Of a stretch of 64,000 nt of DNA, positions 35,698-47,190 are shown piece after piece. Numbering within the stretch: the first letter of the stretch is position 1; the number at the start of each line of letters is the position of its first letter. The stretch covers positions 372,001 through 436,000 of the forward strand of contig JAHLTZ010000021.1 in assembly GCA_025786725.1 (NCBI GenBank), read 5' to 3'. Origin of the DNA: Syncephalis fuscata. Its lineage: Eukaryota; Zoopagomycota; Zoopagomycetes; Zoopagales; Piptocephalidaceae. Position numbers and translations under genes: made by a program. Under the pieces are notes generated by a model that saw only the letters and a list, made by a program, of their open reading frames with translations, had not been told where the DNA came from and made no database searches.

Positions 35698-37488
35698 ATG
35701 ACTTGTATGTATCGTCGTTGGTATTTACAATCACTTTGTTGTCGTTCATTACAGGTGTCTACATCATTTATTAATAACTTACGCACTACAATCGACACTT
35801 GCATACAAGTCGTCGGTGTAGCAATGAATCAATACTGACTAAAGAAGCACCGACTCCGCTGACACGCCAACTGCAAACTCAAATTAAAGTAAATAATTTA
35901 CACGTAACTTTATCTATCTATCATTAATAATATCAACTTTATATATATATATATAGGCTACAGGTCCATTAACTGTGGCACAATTTATGCGACAAGCACT
36001 AACCCATCCACAATATGGATATTATATGAAAAGAGATGTATTTGGACAACAAGGTGATTTTGTTACATCACCCGAGGTCAGTCAAATGTTTGGTGAGGTT
36101 AGTAAATGTTGATTAATTAATCATTAATCATTAATCGTTAATCATTAATGTTATAAAGTTACTAGGTGTATGGTTAATTGCCCAATGGCAACAACAACAA
36201 CAAATATCAACCAATTCATCATCGGGTATTCGTTTAATTGAATTGGGACCGGGACGTGGTACATTAATGTCGATATACTACGTGTAAGTAGTTAGCCAAC
36301 TAGTTGATTATACTAAATAACAACATTTATAATATTATAGATTTCTAAACGATTTCCGGCATTTCGACAAGCCATTACGGGTATTCATCTTATAGAAGTT
36401 AGTCCAGAATTACGTCAAATACAACGTGGACGATTATGTTCAGCCTCTTCATCGTTGGAATCCAATGCTGTACATGGTACAGAGAATATACCTGTTTATT
36501 GGCATGATACATTTACTGATTGGACAAAGAATGGTAAATAGATGTTATTACGGTTAAAGTAATTTAATTCTTGTCAGTAGATACTTTTAGTAATGATAAA
36601 CCATGGATTATTGCTCATGAATTCCTAGATGCCTTACCTATTCAGATATTTGAGGTATCATATGATTAATACCATGTTAACTATATTAACCATATTAATG
36701 TTATTGATTAGAAAACTGGTTATGGCTGGAGAGAAGTCTTAGTGGATATAGATGCCAGTAATACATCGTAAGTTATTTTTAATTCTAACTATTACAATTC
36801 TAATAGATCTAAATAGAGCACAGCATTTCCGACTTGTTCTTGCTCCTAGTGTCACGCCTAATGTTCAACTATTTGCTTCTAATGCTAACTATGCCCGTTT
36901 ACCAATTGGTTCGCGTATTGAAGTGTCACCTGATGTATGGCAATCTCTCATACAATGGCACAAATGGTAAAGGAGCGTGAAGGTTTAGCTCTACTAGTTG
37001 ATTATGGCAATGACTTTAATAAACCAAATACATTACGTGTAAGTTTATTTATTTATATTTTACTTATTTATTTATTCATTTATTTATTCATTTAGGGAAT
37101 TCGTCATCATCAATTCTATGATCCATTAAGTCAACCAGGTGACACGGATTTAAGTGTTGATGTTGATTTTTCATGGGTACGACAAGCAACACATGATTTG
37201 GGTAAGTTCACGTATTAGTAACAATGAAAGGCTGTTAATTCAATTGGCTTATTAGTGAATGTATTTGGACCAATTACTCAGCGTGACTTTCTACATCGAA
37301 TGGGCATTGAGACTCGATTAAGTATGTTACAGAAACGAGCATCGGTAGAACAGCGTGCCTTGTTATCCAGTGCGTATCAGCGCTTAACTGATCCAGTGGC
37401 CATGGGAACAACATATAAATTTATGGCCTTGACACCTAAATCAACCGATTCAGATGTCAAATCATCGATACCAATAGCATTTGAATAA
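35698..37488 (+). CDS. NDUFAF7: Mitochondrial protein arginine methyltransferase NDUFAF7 (MidA), with apparent frameshifts
   Basis: Nine exons: 35698-35888, 35957-36097, 36159-36283, 36341-36533, 36581-36654, 36712-36767, 36817-37038, 37096-37201, 37256-37488. About 447 aa once three one-base gaps are allowed for (human 441). Signatures: ATGPLTVAQFMRQALTHPQYGYY, GDFVTSPEVSQMFGE, ELGPGRGTLM (SAM-binding), HEFLDALPIQIFE, LLVDYG. The N terminus (MYRRWYLQSLCCRSL) is basic and hydrophobic like a mitochondrial presequence. NDUFAF7 methylates NDUFS2 for complex I assembly. One base appears missing near 35793, 36271 and 36955; in each case adding one restores family sequence and splice phase. For the first, an unrecognised intron is an alternative. 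The two later ones lie inside conserved exons. The gene may be a recent pseudogene or the assembly may be wrong. Confidence 0.85.
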
Positions 37489-37550
37489 TATTAATAAAAT
37501 AATAATGGTAATAAAATGATAATAGTAATAATAGTAATAGTAATAATACA

Positions 37551-40500
37551 CTAAGAATCACTTCGTCGACGTGTACTAGGTGTTAGTAAATTGCGGGGAA
37601 TAGACAAGATACGACGAATATAAATAAACAACAGGGCTATTAACCAAAGACCATAAGCCGCACCTATTTACATTATATTAATATTATGACAATATACCAA
37701 AGTAACTATTAACTTACCGGCCAGTACATACGATACAAATAGATAAAATACATCCATCCAATAACTATGGTGAGATGTAATAAATCGTTGATGTTCATCA
37801 ACTAGCATATTTAACTAATCATATTACGTTAGTAGACTAGTTCTATATATACATATACATATATACATATACAAATTATTATTACCTGTTGAAAACATAA
37901 ACTACTCGTTTGTGATAAACTATTAATACGCGACATAGCATCTCTTGTATGATTTGTTAATCTATTATTACAAGTAAACACAATTGACTCTAATAATCGT
38001 AATACAATACTGACCGTTGTCTATAGTCGGATACTTCATGTAGTTGTCCATGAACATCAGCATGACGAGAATTTAATCGGTCAATAAGCGTGTATACTGA
38101 AGCAGAACGATTTGATTTATCTCGTGCCAATGCCAAAGAGGTATTATTTTTATTAATATAATACTCTAATGGCTTCATATCATTACGATAAATCGTCTTT
38201 GTAATAATAACAACAACAATAATGATTGTCATTAGTTAAAGTATTATAATAGCGTAATTATCAGCTTACAGAATAGTGAGCATTGAATTCTTTAATATCA
38301 TCCTCGTCCGACTGTACTTGCTTGACCAATTCACCAAATTCACCAAATCTATCATCTATAAGTATAATTATAAACAATAAATATAGTAAATAACCTACAT
38401 TTTACGTTGAGATTCCAACAATGTAATATCCAACTCAACCAAAACATCTATACAATATTAGTAAATAATCAACTTGTTCTTTAGAGTTTTAATACCTTGA
38501 ATAGATACAAGACGTAACATTCGAAAATAGTTATCATGTGTTTCTATCCATCATATAATTAGTAAACAATCGTAAATGTTAAATAGTAACTTACCACGTT
38601 CATAGAATCGAGCAAATAATCTTGAAACCCGTTCAGACATAACAGCTTTTCTGAATTCTTCTGGATCATTTAATGATTTGGCACTCATAGGCACAGCATA
38701 AGGATCAATGGCTGCCTCCAACGCTATTAATCATTCATATATATATATATGAATATATATAAATATAAATATTACGTTAATTAAATGATCATTCATTGAT
38801 CGTATCTTCATTTTATTACCTTGATTCCAAGAAAGACGTCGATCAGCAGACATAAACTGCAATCGAGGAAAGTTAGGTGCTTGTCGATCCGATAACGCTT
38901 TCCGTGCCACTTGAGCCAGTGTGGATTCAACAACATCACGTGTATCGACCTAAATGAATAAGTACGTGTATTTATTAATGAAATTTAAATAACTTACTAG
39001 TGATTTAGGTGAAGGTTTAACCGGTGGTTCAAGCAGTTCATTAGATGATAATTTATGTTTATTAAGTTGCGATATTGACTTGTGTTTTGTTGCTATGGTA
39101 TGATTACTATGGTTGCTGTTATTGGTATTAGTGGTGGATCGTTCAGGTACAGTAGACAAATCACACTCTGATGCTGAATCAACATTGGATGTAGTAGCAT
39201 TAGAGGCATGTTCTGTACTCGATTCAATATCGCCACCAATACTTGTCTAGTGTACCATTAGTATTTAATTATTATGATTACTATTACCCTAGCATTACAA
39301 ATACTTACTCGTTTTTTACGGGAAATGGCTTTGCGTAATGGATTCTTTAAACGGGCCTGAGTCCATACATTTTTAATTTCTTTGGCAATAGTCCGTCCAC
39401 GTCTCAACAAATGTGAATCAGATGTTACTGAGCGTGTATCGTCATGATCGTTATCCTCATAGTGTATTTGCGGTATGGCTTCTCTATGGTAATCCGTATG
39501 GCGCTGTCTCACTGTACTGTTATGCTGTGCAGCAAATGGTAGACTTGTATCCACTTGATGTCCTGTTCTTTCAATAGGTGGTGTCATTTGCTGACTACCA
39601 TCATGACTATCAAATGGTGATGGAATAGTTGGTAGTCTAGGCGATAATGGTCGACTTGAGTCAGGAAATTGGTCAGAACGCGGTGAACCTGTCCATGATG
39701 CAGCACGGGCATGCATCATTCGTTCTCCTTGTTGTTCACGTATTCGATTCAGTGGATTATAATTACTATCGGCCATTTGGGCATACATGTTTTCATATCG
39801 TCCTTTTAGATCTGCTTTACATCTTTCACTTCGATCCCATGTGGCATCTGATATGTGCATATCTTGTTTATCCTCTGTAGATACTAAATAACCACAATAG
39901 GTTATTAATATTGCCATATTATTATTATTGCAGTATTTAATCAGTATAATACGATTAACCTACCAGTATAAGGGGATACAGGACGGGCTCTTCGTATTGT
40001 CTCGCTTAAAGATCGACCTTCAAGTAGAGATGCATCAGGTAGACGTAGAAATGAGGCATCGCCTTGAGATCCATTCACCATACCATTGGCACGCCGTTGT
40101 TCTGCATGTCCACGTGTCATACGTGATAGCTCCAATACATCTTCATCTTTTACTGATGACAACAGTGACTGTAACTGATCTTCATCGTTATCATCTCCTC
40201 CATCTTCTAGATCTTGTTGGTTATTATCAACTAGACTGGTGCTTTGCACATTGAATATGCTTTGGGTGTTTGGTCGAATATTAGGCTTTTGTTCTTTAGC
40301 TGTGTGATAGCGTGGTACATTGCCTGCTGATAGTTGTTTACGATCTAAAGGGGCCGATGATAATGGCACTGCCGAAAGACTTGACGTTGATCGATGAAAC
40401 ATAGCATCTGAAATAGCTAATAAATACATAGGATTAATTAGTCATTTACAAACTAATATATATATATATATATATAAATAGAGGCTTACCAGGTCTATTT

Positions 40501-40931
40501 TGAGAAGGTGCTACCGGCGTTGTATCCTCTTCAGTTAAGCCATATCCATGTGACACGCGATTTATCCAGTCTGCATTCATAACGCGCCGTGTTTCTGCCA
40601 CCCAAGCCGCTACTTGTGAGTGCCGCTTACCTGGTGTTTCGGACCGCATTTCTCCCGCTGCTGCTGGCGGCAAGGCCGTAGGTGTGGCCAATGGGCTTTT
40701 GGGCCCAGAACGTGTGCGATCATGCATAGTACGACGAGCAACTGAAGAACCAAGTATACCGGGAGAGCCGGGTGCTTCTGGTACTGTTGGAACACGACTC
40801 GTATTTAGCGGTAGATAGAGTCGCGGTTGTTGACGTCTAGTTGCTAGGCCGCCAATGGGTTCGTCTGGTGAATCGTGACGATGGCGACCATCGGTCATCA
40901 TTAACTTGTTTTGTCCTGTATCACGCTCCAT
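37551..40931 (-). CDS. Conserved fungal-type protein with C-terminal membrane segments (873 aa)
   Basis: Thirteen exons: 40490-40931, 39964-40416, 39309-39883, 38998-39246, 38820-38949, 38595-38723, 38496-38543, 38399-38447, 38270-38348, 38015-38196, 37886-37961, 37718-37814, 37551-37663. All phases agree and give 873 aa. The N-terminal ~550 residues are Ser/Pro/Arg-rich and mostly disordered, with short blocks resembling a fungal YNPLxxIRxR-type motif (here NYNPLNRIREQ) preceded by a helix with WDRSERCKADLKGRYENMY. Residues ~600-780 are helical (LSDRQAPNFPRL, VSRLFARFYER). Near the C terminus are two hydrophobic segments (DVFYLFVSYVLAG and YGLWLIALLFIYI), followed by a basic tail. It could belong to the Mtc4-like group, but this is weak. 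Function is unknown; a membrane-anchored scaffold is plausible. Confidence 0.55.
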
Positions 40932-41542
40932 TAATAAACAATAAGCTGCTAGTACTGGTTAGTTGATAGGACCGGCAGCAACACTGCCGTAACAGTGGCC
41001 CAGATAGGAAATAGCAGCTGTAGTTATTAAGAGGAGAGAATGTTGTAGCGATGAAGCCAATCGCAGTAAATTTGAAATAGAGGCTGGTCAATAATAAACC
41101 GTTGACAAAGAATAGTTTGACAAGAGTACAAATAGAATTGAAATGCAAAGAACGAAAAGCGCATATACTCACAAGAATGGATCTAATAGCTGTTGGAACA
41201 AATAGATAGGAACAAAAAGTGAAACGAGTATTGTGTAATAAACAAACTATATATATATTTATAGATAGAGATAAAGATAGAGATAGATAGATAGATACAT
41301 ATCTCGAGCCACCTTGTCCTGTTCACACTGTTATTTGCTCTTCCACGTGCGTAAATAAGACTGCACGTGTCAAGTAGCGCTAATAAATACAGAATGTAAA
41401 AGTAGAAATGAATAAAAAGATAACATTATTAATGTTTTTCATTGCTTGGCATAGTAATTAATATAAGCCATTTTAGTCAAATCGGACTATAAAATAAAAC
41501 ACTTTTTATTTATTTATTTAATTGACTGCTTATTTATTCAGC
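40932..41542. other. Intergenic region
   Basis: About 610 bases between the 5' end of the membrane protein gene (-) and the 3' end of the Mak5 gene (-). The part near 40932-41200 is more G+C-balanced and is probably promoter and 5' untranslated sequence. A GATA-rich simple repeat lies at about 41262-41300. No gene was seen. Confidence 0.5.
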
Positions 41543-44500
41543 TTATTGTTCACCACGACGGCGTTTACGTTTAAGGACTTTTGCATCATGAATAGCCGAC
41601 GTTTTATCAATAGTGGGTAATGCATCTTTTTCTATCATATTATACTATATTAATGCATAGTTAATTAATAAAGATGATTATAACTTACGGTCAGCGTTTA
41701 GTAATCGTTCGGCCAAATCTCTAACAACACCGCTAGTTAAATAGCGGCCAGATGAACCGCGCGGTACTAATGACTGTGATAGCATTTGGTCAAGTTGTTG
41801 TTTCAATTTCTGAACCTTGGCCTTTTGGCGTGCTTGTTGTTCAATGCTTTCTTCGTTATCATCATCGGCAATATGGCTAGCTCCACCTTTTCGTTTAGTA
41901 TGGCTATTTATATTAAGTAATATCAATCAGTATTATTACCCTATGAATCCATTATGACTACTTACATTGTATCGTCCAATTCAATATCCATCATTTCAGC
42001 ATGTTTAATTAGCCATTCATCATCGTGTCGACGCTAAATAGCCACCACAATTGATTATTAACTAAACTCTTCGTTTATATAAATAATTACCTTTTGTACT
42101 GAATGTTCTTGTTTATCAATTTGTTTAGCTAATTGGATTCGCTTTTTTAATTCAGCTACAATAATTTGATCGACAGGAAATTCTGGAATACCATTGTCTA
42201 TATTGAATAATAGCAATATTAGATTCTACACAGTAAATAAATCTAATAGCCTACGCTTCTTTAATACTTGACATAATTTACGATAACTCGTTAATTCATC
42301 GGGACTACATAACATGGCACTAATGCCTTCTCGACCAGCACGTGCTGTACGTCCACTGCGATGTACATAAATCTAATAAATATGTAAAGTTAGAGATGCA
42401 ACGATGATCATTTTGCATCTTACCTCTCCTGAACGTGGTAGCTGATAATGAATAACATGTTCTACAAATGGAATATCTAAACCACGTGCGGCTACATCAC
42501 TAGCAATTAAAACGGCTCGTTCATCAGACTTGAATCTATTATTGTTCAGTGAAGTACATGATTAATATCTATATATATATATATTATATTTATACAATAT
42601 AACGATAGCTTACCGATCTACATTCTTTAAACGCTGTCTTTGTTGCATCTGGGCATGTAATCCATAGACATTAATACGTAGTAGTTTGAATAATGGCAAT
42701 ATACGGCGGATGCAGTCAATACTATTAGTAAAGATTAAAGTTCGGCCTGGATATCGGCATAAAAAGTAGTACAAATAAAGATCCTAATAAAAACAATAAT
42801 GACAATGCTTAATTACACTATACTATATTACATTACATTATATTATCTATTTTATTTACCTTATCTTCTTTTAAGCAGTCAATGCGTACTTCAACAAGAC
42901 TTTCAGCTACTGCTTCGGCACGAGTAACATCAACAACTTTTGGTTCTGCACTACTAAATTCAATTCGATCCAATAGATTTTCTAATAAATAAAGTATTAG
43001 ATAATTAAGTTATAGTTAATAAGCCACTTACGTAGATTTGCTTCACTGGCTTTAGCAGAACTTTCCGCCTTTTTCTGATTCTTTGCACCACGTTTATGTA
43101 ACTGTAAGTTATGATTTAAAGTAGCTGAAAAGATAAACGTTTGTCGACGAGATGGTCGTTTATCTAAATAGGCCCATAAGCTACTAGTCAATCTATTTAT
43201 TGCATTTCGACTTACGTTTAGTTTCAGCATCACTGGATGCCACTTTATCAGAAGCATGCCATTCACTTGTTCTATTATTTTAATTAGAATGATTAGTCAA
43301 AAGCATTACATTGTTAATTACATACTTTTCTTTAAGAGAAATAGCAGATAAAATAAATTCTAATTCTTTAAAATGACCTGATTCAAGCATACGATCTGCT
43401 TCATCCAATACTAGGAAACGTAAGCGACGAATATGGGCTCTATAATCATCGTTCTAATTTTGTTATTATTAGTAGTAGTATAAGTATTAATAAAATACAT
43501 ATACATATATATATATATATATATGTATGTTATTACACTACTTACTTCTGACATAATTTCCCATAATCGACCAGGAGTAGCTACCAAAATATCTGGATGT
43601 TGCTTAAGCATTCTTTCCTGCTTCTGTACTGACATGCCACCAACAATCACTGCCACCTAATCCAGCATTACTATTATCTATACTATGCAGCTATAGTATC
43701 CAAATACTTACTTTGACAGACAACTGTTGAGATACAGCAACTAAATGATCTTTTACTTGAATGGCCAACTCGCGTGTTGGTGCTAGAATCAATGCACTCA
43801 AACCACGACTTCCTCTTGCTTCCAAGTCAGGTAATTTGGCCAAATACTGAAGAATTGGCAATCCAAATGCCAATGTTTTACCCGATCCCTATAATTAATC
43901 AATTAATTAAGATATAAATAACTCCTAATCTATTTATATAAATTACAAACCGTTTCAGCTGCTCCAATAATATCCTGTTTCTTGAGCGAGAATGGCAAAG
44001 TTTCTGCTTGAATTCTTGTAGGCTGTGTATAACCGAGAGTTTTCAACGTTTCAACTAGTGGCTGTACTAATCCCAAATTGTCCCATGCTGAACCATCTTC
44101 TAATTATATTAACATTAACCGCTTAGATATCTATACTATTAATTACCTGCAGTAGTCTTTGCTGAGCTATTATTGGCTTCCTTTGCTGTTTCGTATTCGT
44201 TGGTAGCTTTCTTCGTTTTAGTTTTATTCTTCGTTGTATCTGGTTTCTCCGTATTTTGTTCATGATTTGCAACCACCAATGGCTTAGTCTTTGGTTTCTT
44301 GGAAGGCACTGGCTCAGCCTCTTCAACAAAATCATCAATGTGTATAAATCCTTGCATCTCTTCCTCAGTCAATGGTGTTTCATGCTGTGCCATTAATGAT
44401 ACATTATTTTTGGTGTCACTTTTGGTGGATCGTGCCTAATAAAAGTATTAATATTTATATCTCTATTATTCTATACACCACTTACTTTGAATCGACAAAC

Positions 44501-44800
44501 TCTTCCCGTATTGTCATCGCCTTCCCATAAACATTCAACGTCATCTACTTCTTCTAAACATAAGAAACCTCCTAGATTGTCATCTCCGTGAATAATACCA
44601 CTGGGGGCAGTTACTTGTTTCCAAGACAAATGGCTGCCTCCAATGAATTCACTAGACGTTGTCTGTTGTTCATTACTGGCTGCTTGTTGTTCGTTATTGG
44701 CCATTTGTTCGCGAGCACGTTTTCCAGGCCCACGCTTTTTACGTGAACGCTTACGTTCCGCCTGCATTGTATCATTCTGCGTGTTCAAAACAGCTACCAT
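41543..44800 (-). CDS. MAK5: DEAD-box RNA helicase Mak5/DDX24
   Basis: Sixteen exons: 44486-44800, 44147-44435, 43951-44099, 43712-43888, 43546-43656, 43326-43453, 43216-43271, 43032-43163, 42860-42981, 42614-42783, 42424-42535, 42255-42372, 42091-42197, 41966-42033, 41689-41903, 41543-41631; about 785 aa (yeast Mak5 773). Helicase motifs in order: [15 protein letters not shown] (Q), AAETGSGKT (I), APTRELA (Ia), TPGRLWE (Ib), VLDEADRM (II), SATL (III), IFTNS (IV), [10 protein letters not shown] (V), [10 protein letters not shown] (VI). The N-terminal WKQV...[11 protein letters not shown] block and the insert between motifs II and III are typical of Mak5, which acts in 60S ribosome assembly in the nucleolus. 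A second in-frame ATG at 44767 ([11 protein letters not shown]) is an equally good start. Confidence 0.95.
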
Positions 44801-45410
44801 TATAATAGATGATAATAAAGTTAAAAGAACCAAGGTTAAAAAAAAGAAAAATTAAAACAAATATCAAACTGATTTGGCCCTCGTTAATGGTATTATTTCG
44901 AGTCATTTTCACTCTCCACTCTACAACAGCAAAGTTGAGTGCTTCATGATTTGCACTTAGCAATGGATGAGACACACACACGCACATAGTAACTCGCGTT
45001 GCATCTAGCATCACTTTGGTAGGGGTAAGCCGTTTACTTGCTAGTGATAGGTTCCTTTTTTACTCCTTGTGCACTCTCTCCTCTCCTTTCAGCGCGTTCG
45101 AGGTTTAACATTGGTGTTACTAAACAGTTTTCGGTCAAATCAACTCACAAAGGATGCATCCCGGGTAGACAACTCCGCCCCGAAACTATTTTAATAACTC
45201 ACTCTCCGCCACTCTTTTAACTGTTGTTCTCCTATTGTTCCCCACTTACACCACTGCTACTTGCTTACCACTGACTCATCTGGCCTCCCTGCCCACCTAT
45301 TATCGCTGCCACTTACACTGCTTAACACTGCTTGCATAGCAACCTTTTCTTTTTTCTATTCGTTGGTTGAAACCCGTTTGCGCAAACTACATTGATTTAC
45401 AGTTGCCAAA
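44801..45410. other. Divergent promoter region between Mak5 and PITP
   Basis: About 610 bases between two divergent start codons. The right half (45050-45400) is C/T-rich with CCACTTACACC and CTGCTTGC-type stretches, as often seen in fungal promoters and leaders. No ORF or RNA gene was recognised. Confidence 0.55.
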
Positions 45411-46876
45411 ATGTTGATGAAAGAGTATCGCGTCGTAATGAACTGTACTGAAGAGGAGTACCAGGTTGGCCAGCTATATGCTGTGGCCGAACAGAGCAAG
45501 GAAGAGACTGGCGATGATGGCGATGGTGTCAAGGTCGAAAAGAACGAGCCTTATGACAATCCCGAGCAAGGCAAAGGTCAATACACATACAAGATTTACT
45601 ACTTGACCAAGTAAGTCACTGGGCCGGTAATGGCGGTAACGGCAACAGATGACCACTTGACGCGAAAAGTGACACGAAAGGCCATCATATCATTTATGAA
45701 TAGCCCCATTAGGTCATGTGGCGACAGTCTTGCATCGGACATCGGTTATAGATGTCTGTATGCGTGTGCAACGTGCTGGTGTGCATAGCATCTGTTTGCT
45801 CCTATCTATGCACCATTAGTCACATGTCTACGACAAGGCATAGATGCATTCTGGATAGTATGTGGACAGACAAATACTAACGATATATGTGTGTACACAT
45901 AATAGTAAAGTACCTGGATGGGTTCGTAAATTGGCACCGGCTGGTGCTTTGGAACTGTACGAAGAGGCCTGGAATGGTTATCCCTACTGCAAAACTAGTA
46001 AGTGGCGTGTGTTTCTACATTATAGACAAATGTTAATTATAGATGATTAACACGCTTATTCACCGGTTAATAGTTCTTACAGTAAGTCATTCAATGCTTT
46101 AATAGATTGTATATTTATTATGCTTTATAAATAGAACGGTTACATGAAGGATAACTTTAAATTAATCATTGAGACCCAGCATGTTGGCAATAGTCGTGGT
46201 GAAATTGAAAATGTAAGTAATTGTAGTATATACACACATATATTATAGCACAATCTAATAAATGTTATTATTATAGGCACTTAATCTTACGCCAGAACAG
46301 CTAAAGACACGTCAAGTAGAGATATTAGATATTGCCAATGAAAAGGTATCCAAAAAGGATTACCGTGAGGATCAAGATCCAACCAAATTCAAGAGTGAAA
46401 AGACCGGACGTGGTCCACTTACCGGTGACTGGATTGTAAGTTAATGAATGCTTTATTCCAATATATATATATATATAACCAACTATTAAATAGGCTACAG
46501 TTGATCCAGTCATGACATGTTACAAACTGGTTACAATTGAATTCAAATGGTTTGGACTTCAAGGCAAGGTGGAAAGTTTTATTGCTGAAGTACGTAACTA
46601 GCTTTATTTAATAATGCAAAACACTAATAATTTTATTTATTAAACTATATTATAGTCTGTTCGCACACTGTTCGTCAACTTTGGGCGTAAACTCTTCTGC
46701 TGGACCGATAAATGGTACGGCATGACTATGGACGACATTCGTGCACTTGAAGAAAAGACAAAACATGATTTGGATGAAGTAAGTATATGTATTAAGATAT
46801 ATATATTGTACAATAATCTAACTGTATTGATCTATAGAAACGCAAGGCAAAGGATGCTGCTGCCTCCTCCTCTTAA
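45411..46876 (+). CDS. Class I phosphatidylinositol transfer protein (PITP alpha/beta type, 264 aa)
   Basis: Eight exons: 45411-45610, 45906-45997, 46074-46081, 46135-46212, 46277-46435, 46494-46589, 46656-46778, 46838-46876; 264 aa (human PITPNA 271). StART-fold signatures are [20 protein letters not shown] at the start, [47 protein letters not shown], and WFGLQGKVE with the C-terminal [17 protein letters not shown]. It exchanges phosphatidylinositol and phosphatidylcholine between membranes. Exon 3 is only eight bases (46074-46081) and supplies the ILT of the conserved TILTNGYM; skipping it breaks the frame. Class I PITPs are absent from many yeasts, which use Sec14-type proteins. Start is the first ATG in AAAATG context. 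Confidence 0.95.
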
Positions 46877-47190
46877 TGACCAGTTATAATACATTTATCT
46901 CATGATAATACGTTGTGTGTAATGACTTTATAGACGTGTAAAGCAGTGACACATTTCTCTTGGACCATTATAGTGGGCGGACCAATTCATTATTATCATC
47001 ATTAACACATCAACATCTATTGATTTTTTTCAAATACATCTTTACTTCCGAATATTTGATTTTATTATTGCAATTTATGCAATTAATTACGACTGTTATA
47101 GTCATCCATGTAACCGTGTAATGCAATGATTGTTAAACCAGACTAATAGCATTGTAATATATGCGGTTTAGTTATCTATTTATTTATAAG
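46877..47190. other. 3' flank between PITP and the F-box-like pseudogene
   Basis: A 314-base convergent spacer. It holds the PITP 3' untranslated region and A+T-rich sequence. Nothing else was seen. Confidence 0.5.

Noticed and set aside
40932-41172. Minus-strand ORF rich in Phe, Ser and Leu upstream of the membrane protein gene
   Set aside because: Composition fits untranslated leader sequence; it has no conserved pattern and its frame does not join the gene through a clear junction.
43032-43280. Apparent frame conflict in the Mak5 insert region
   Set aside because: A normal intron ending at CTATTTAG joins ETK to [15 protein letters not shown] in frame.
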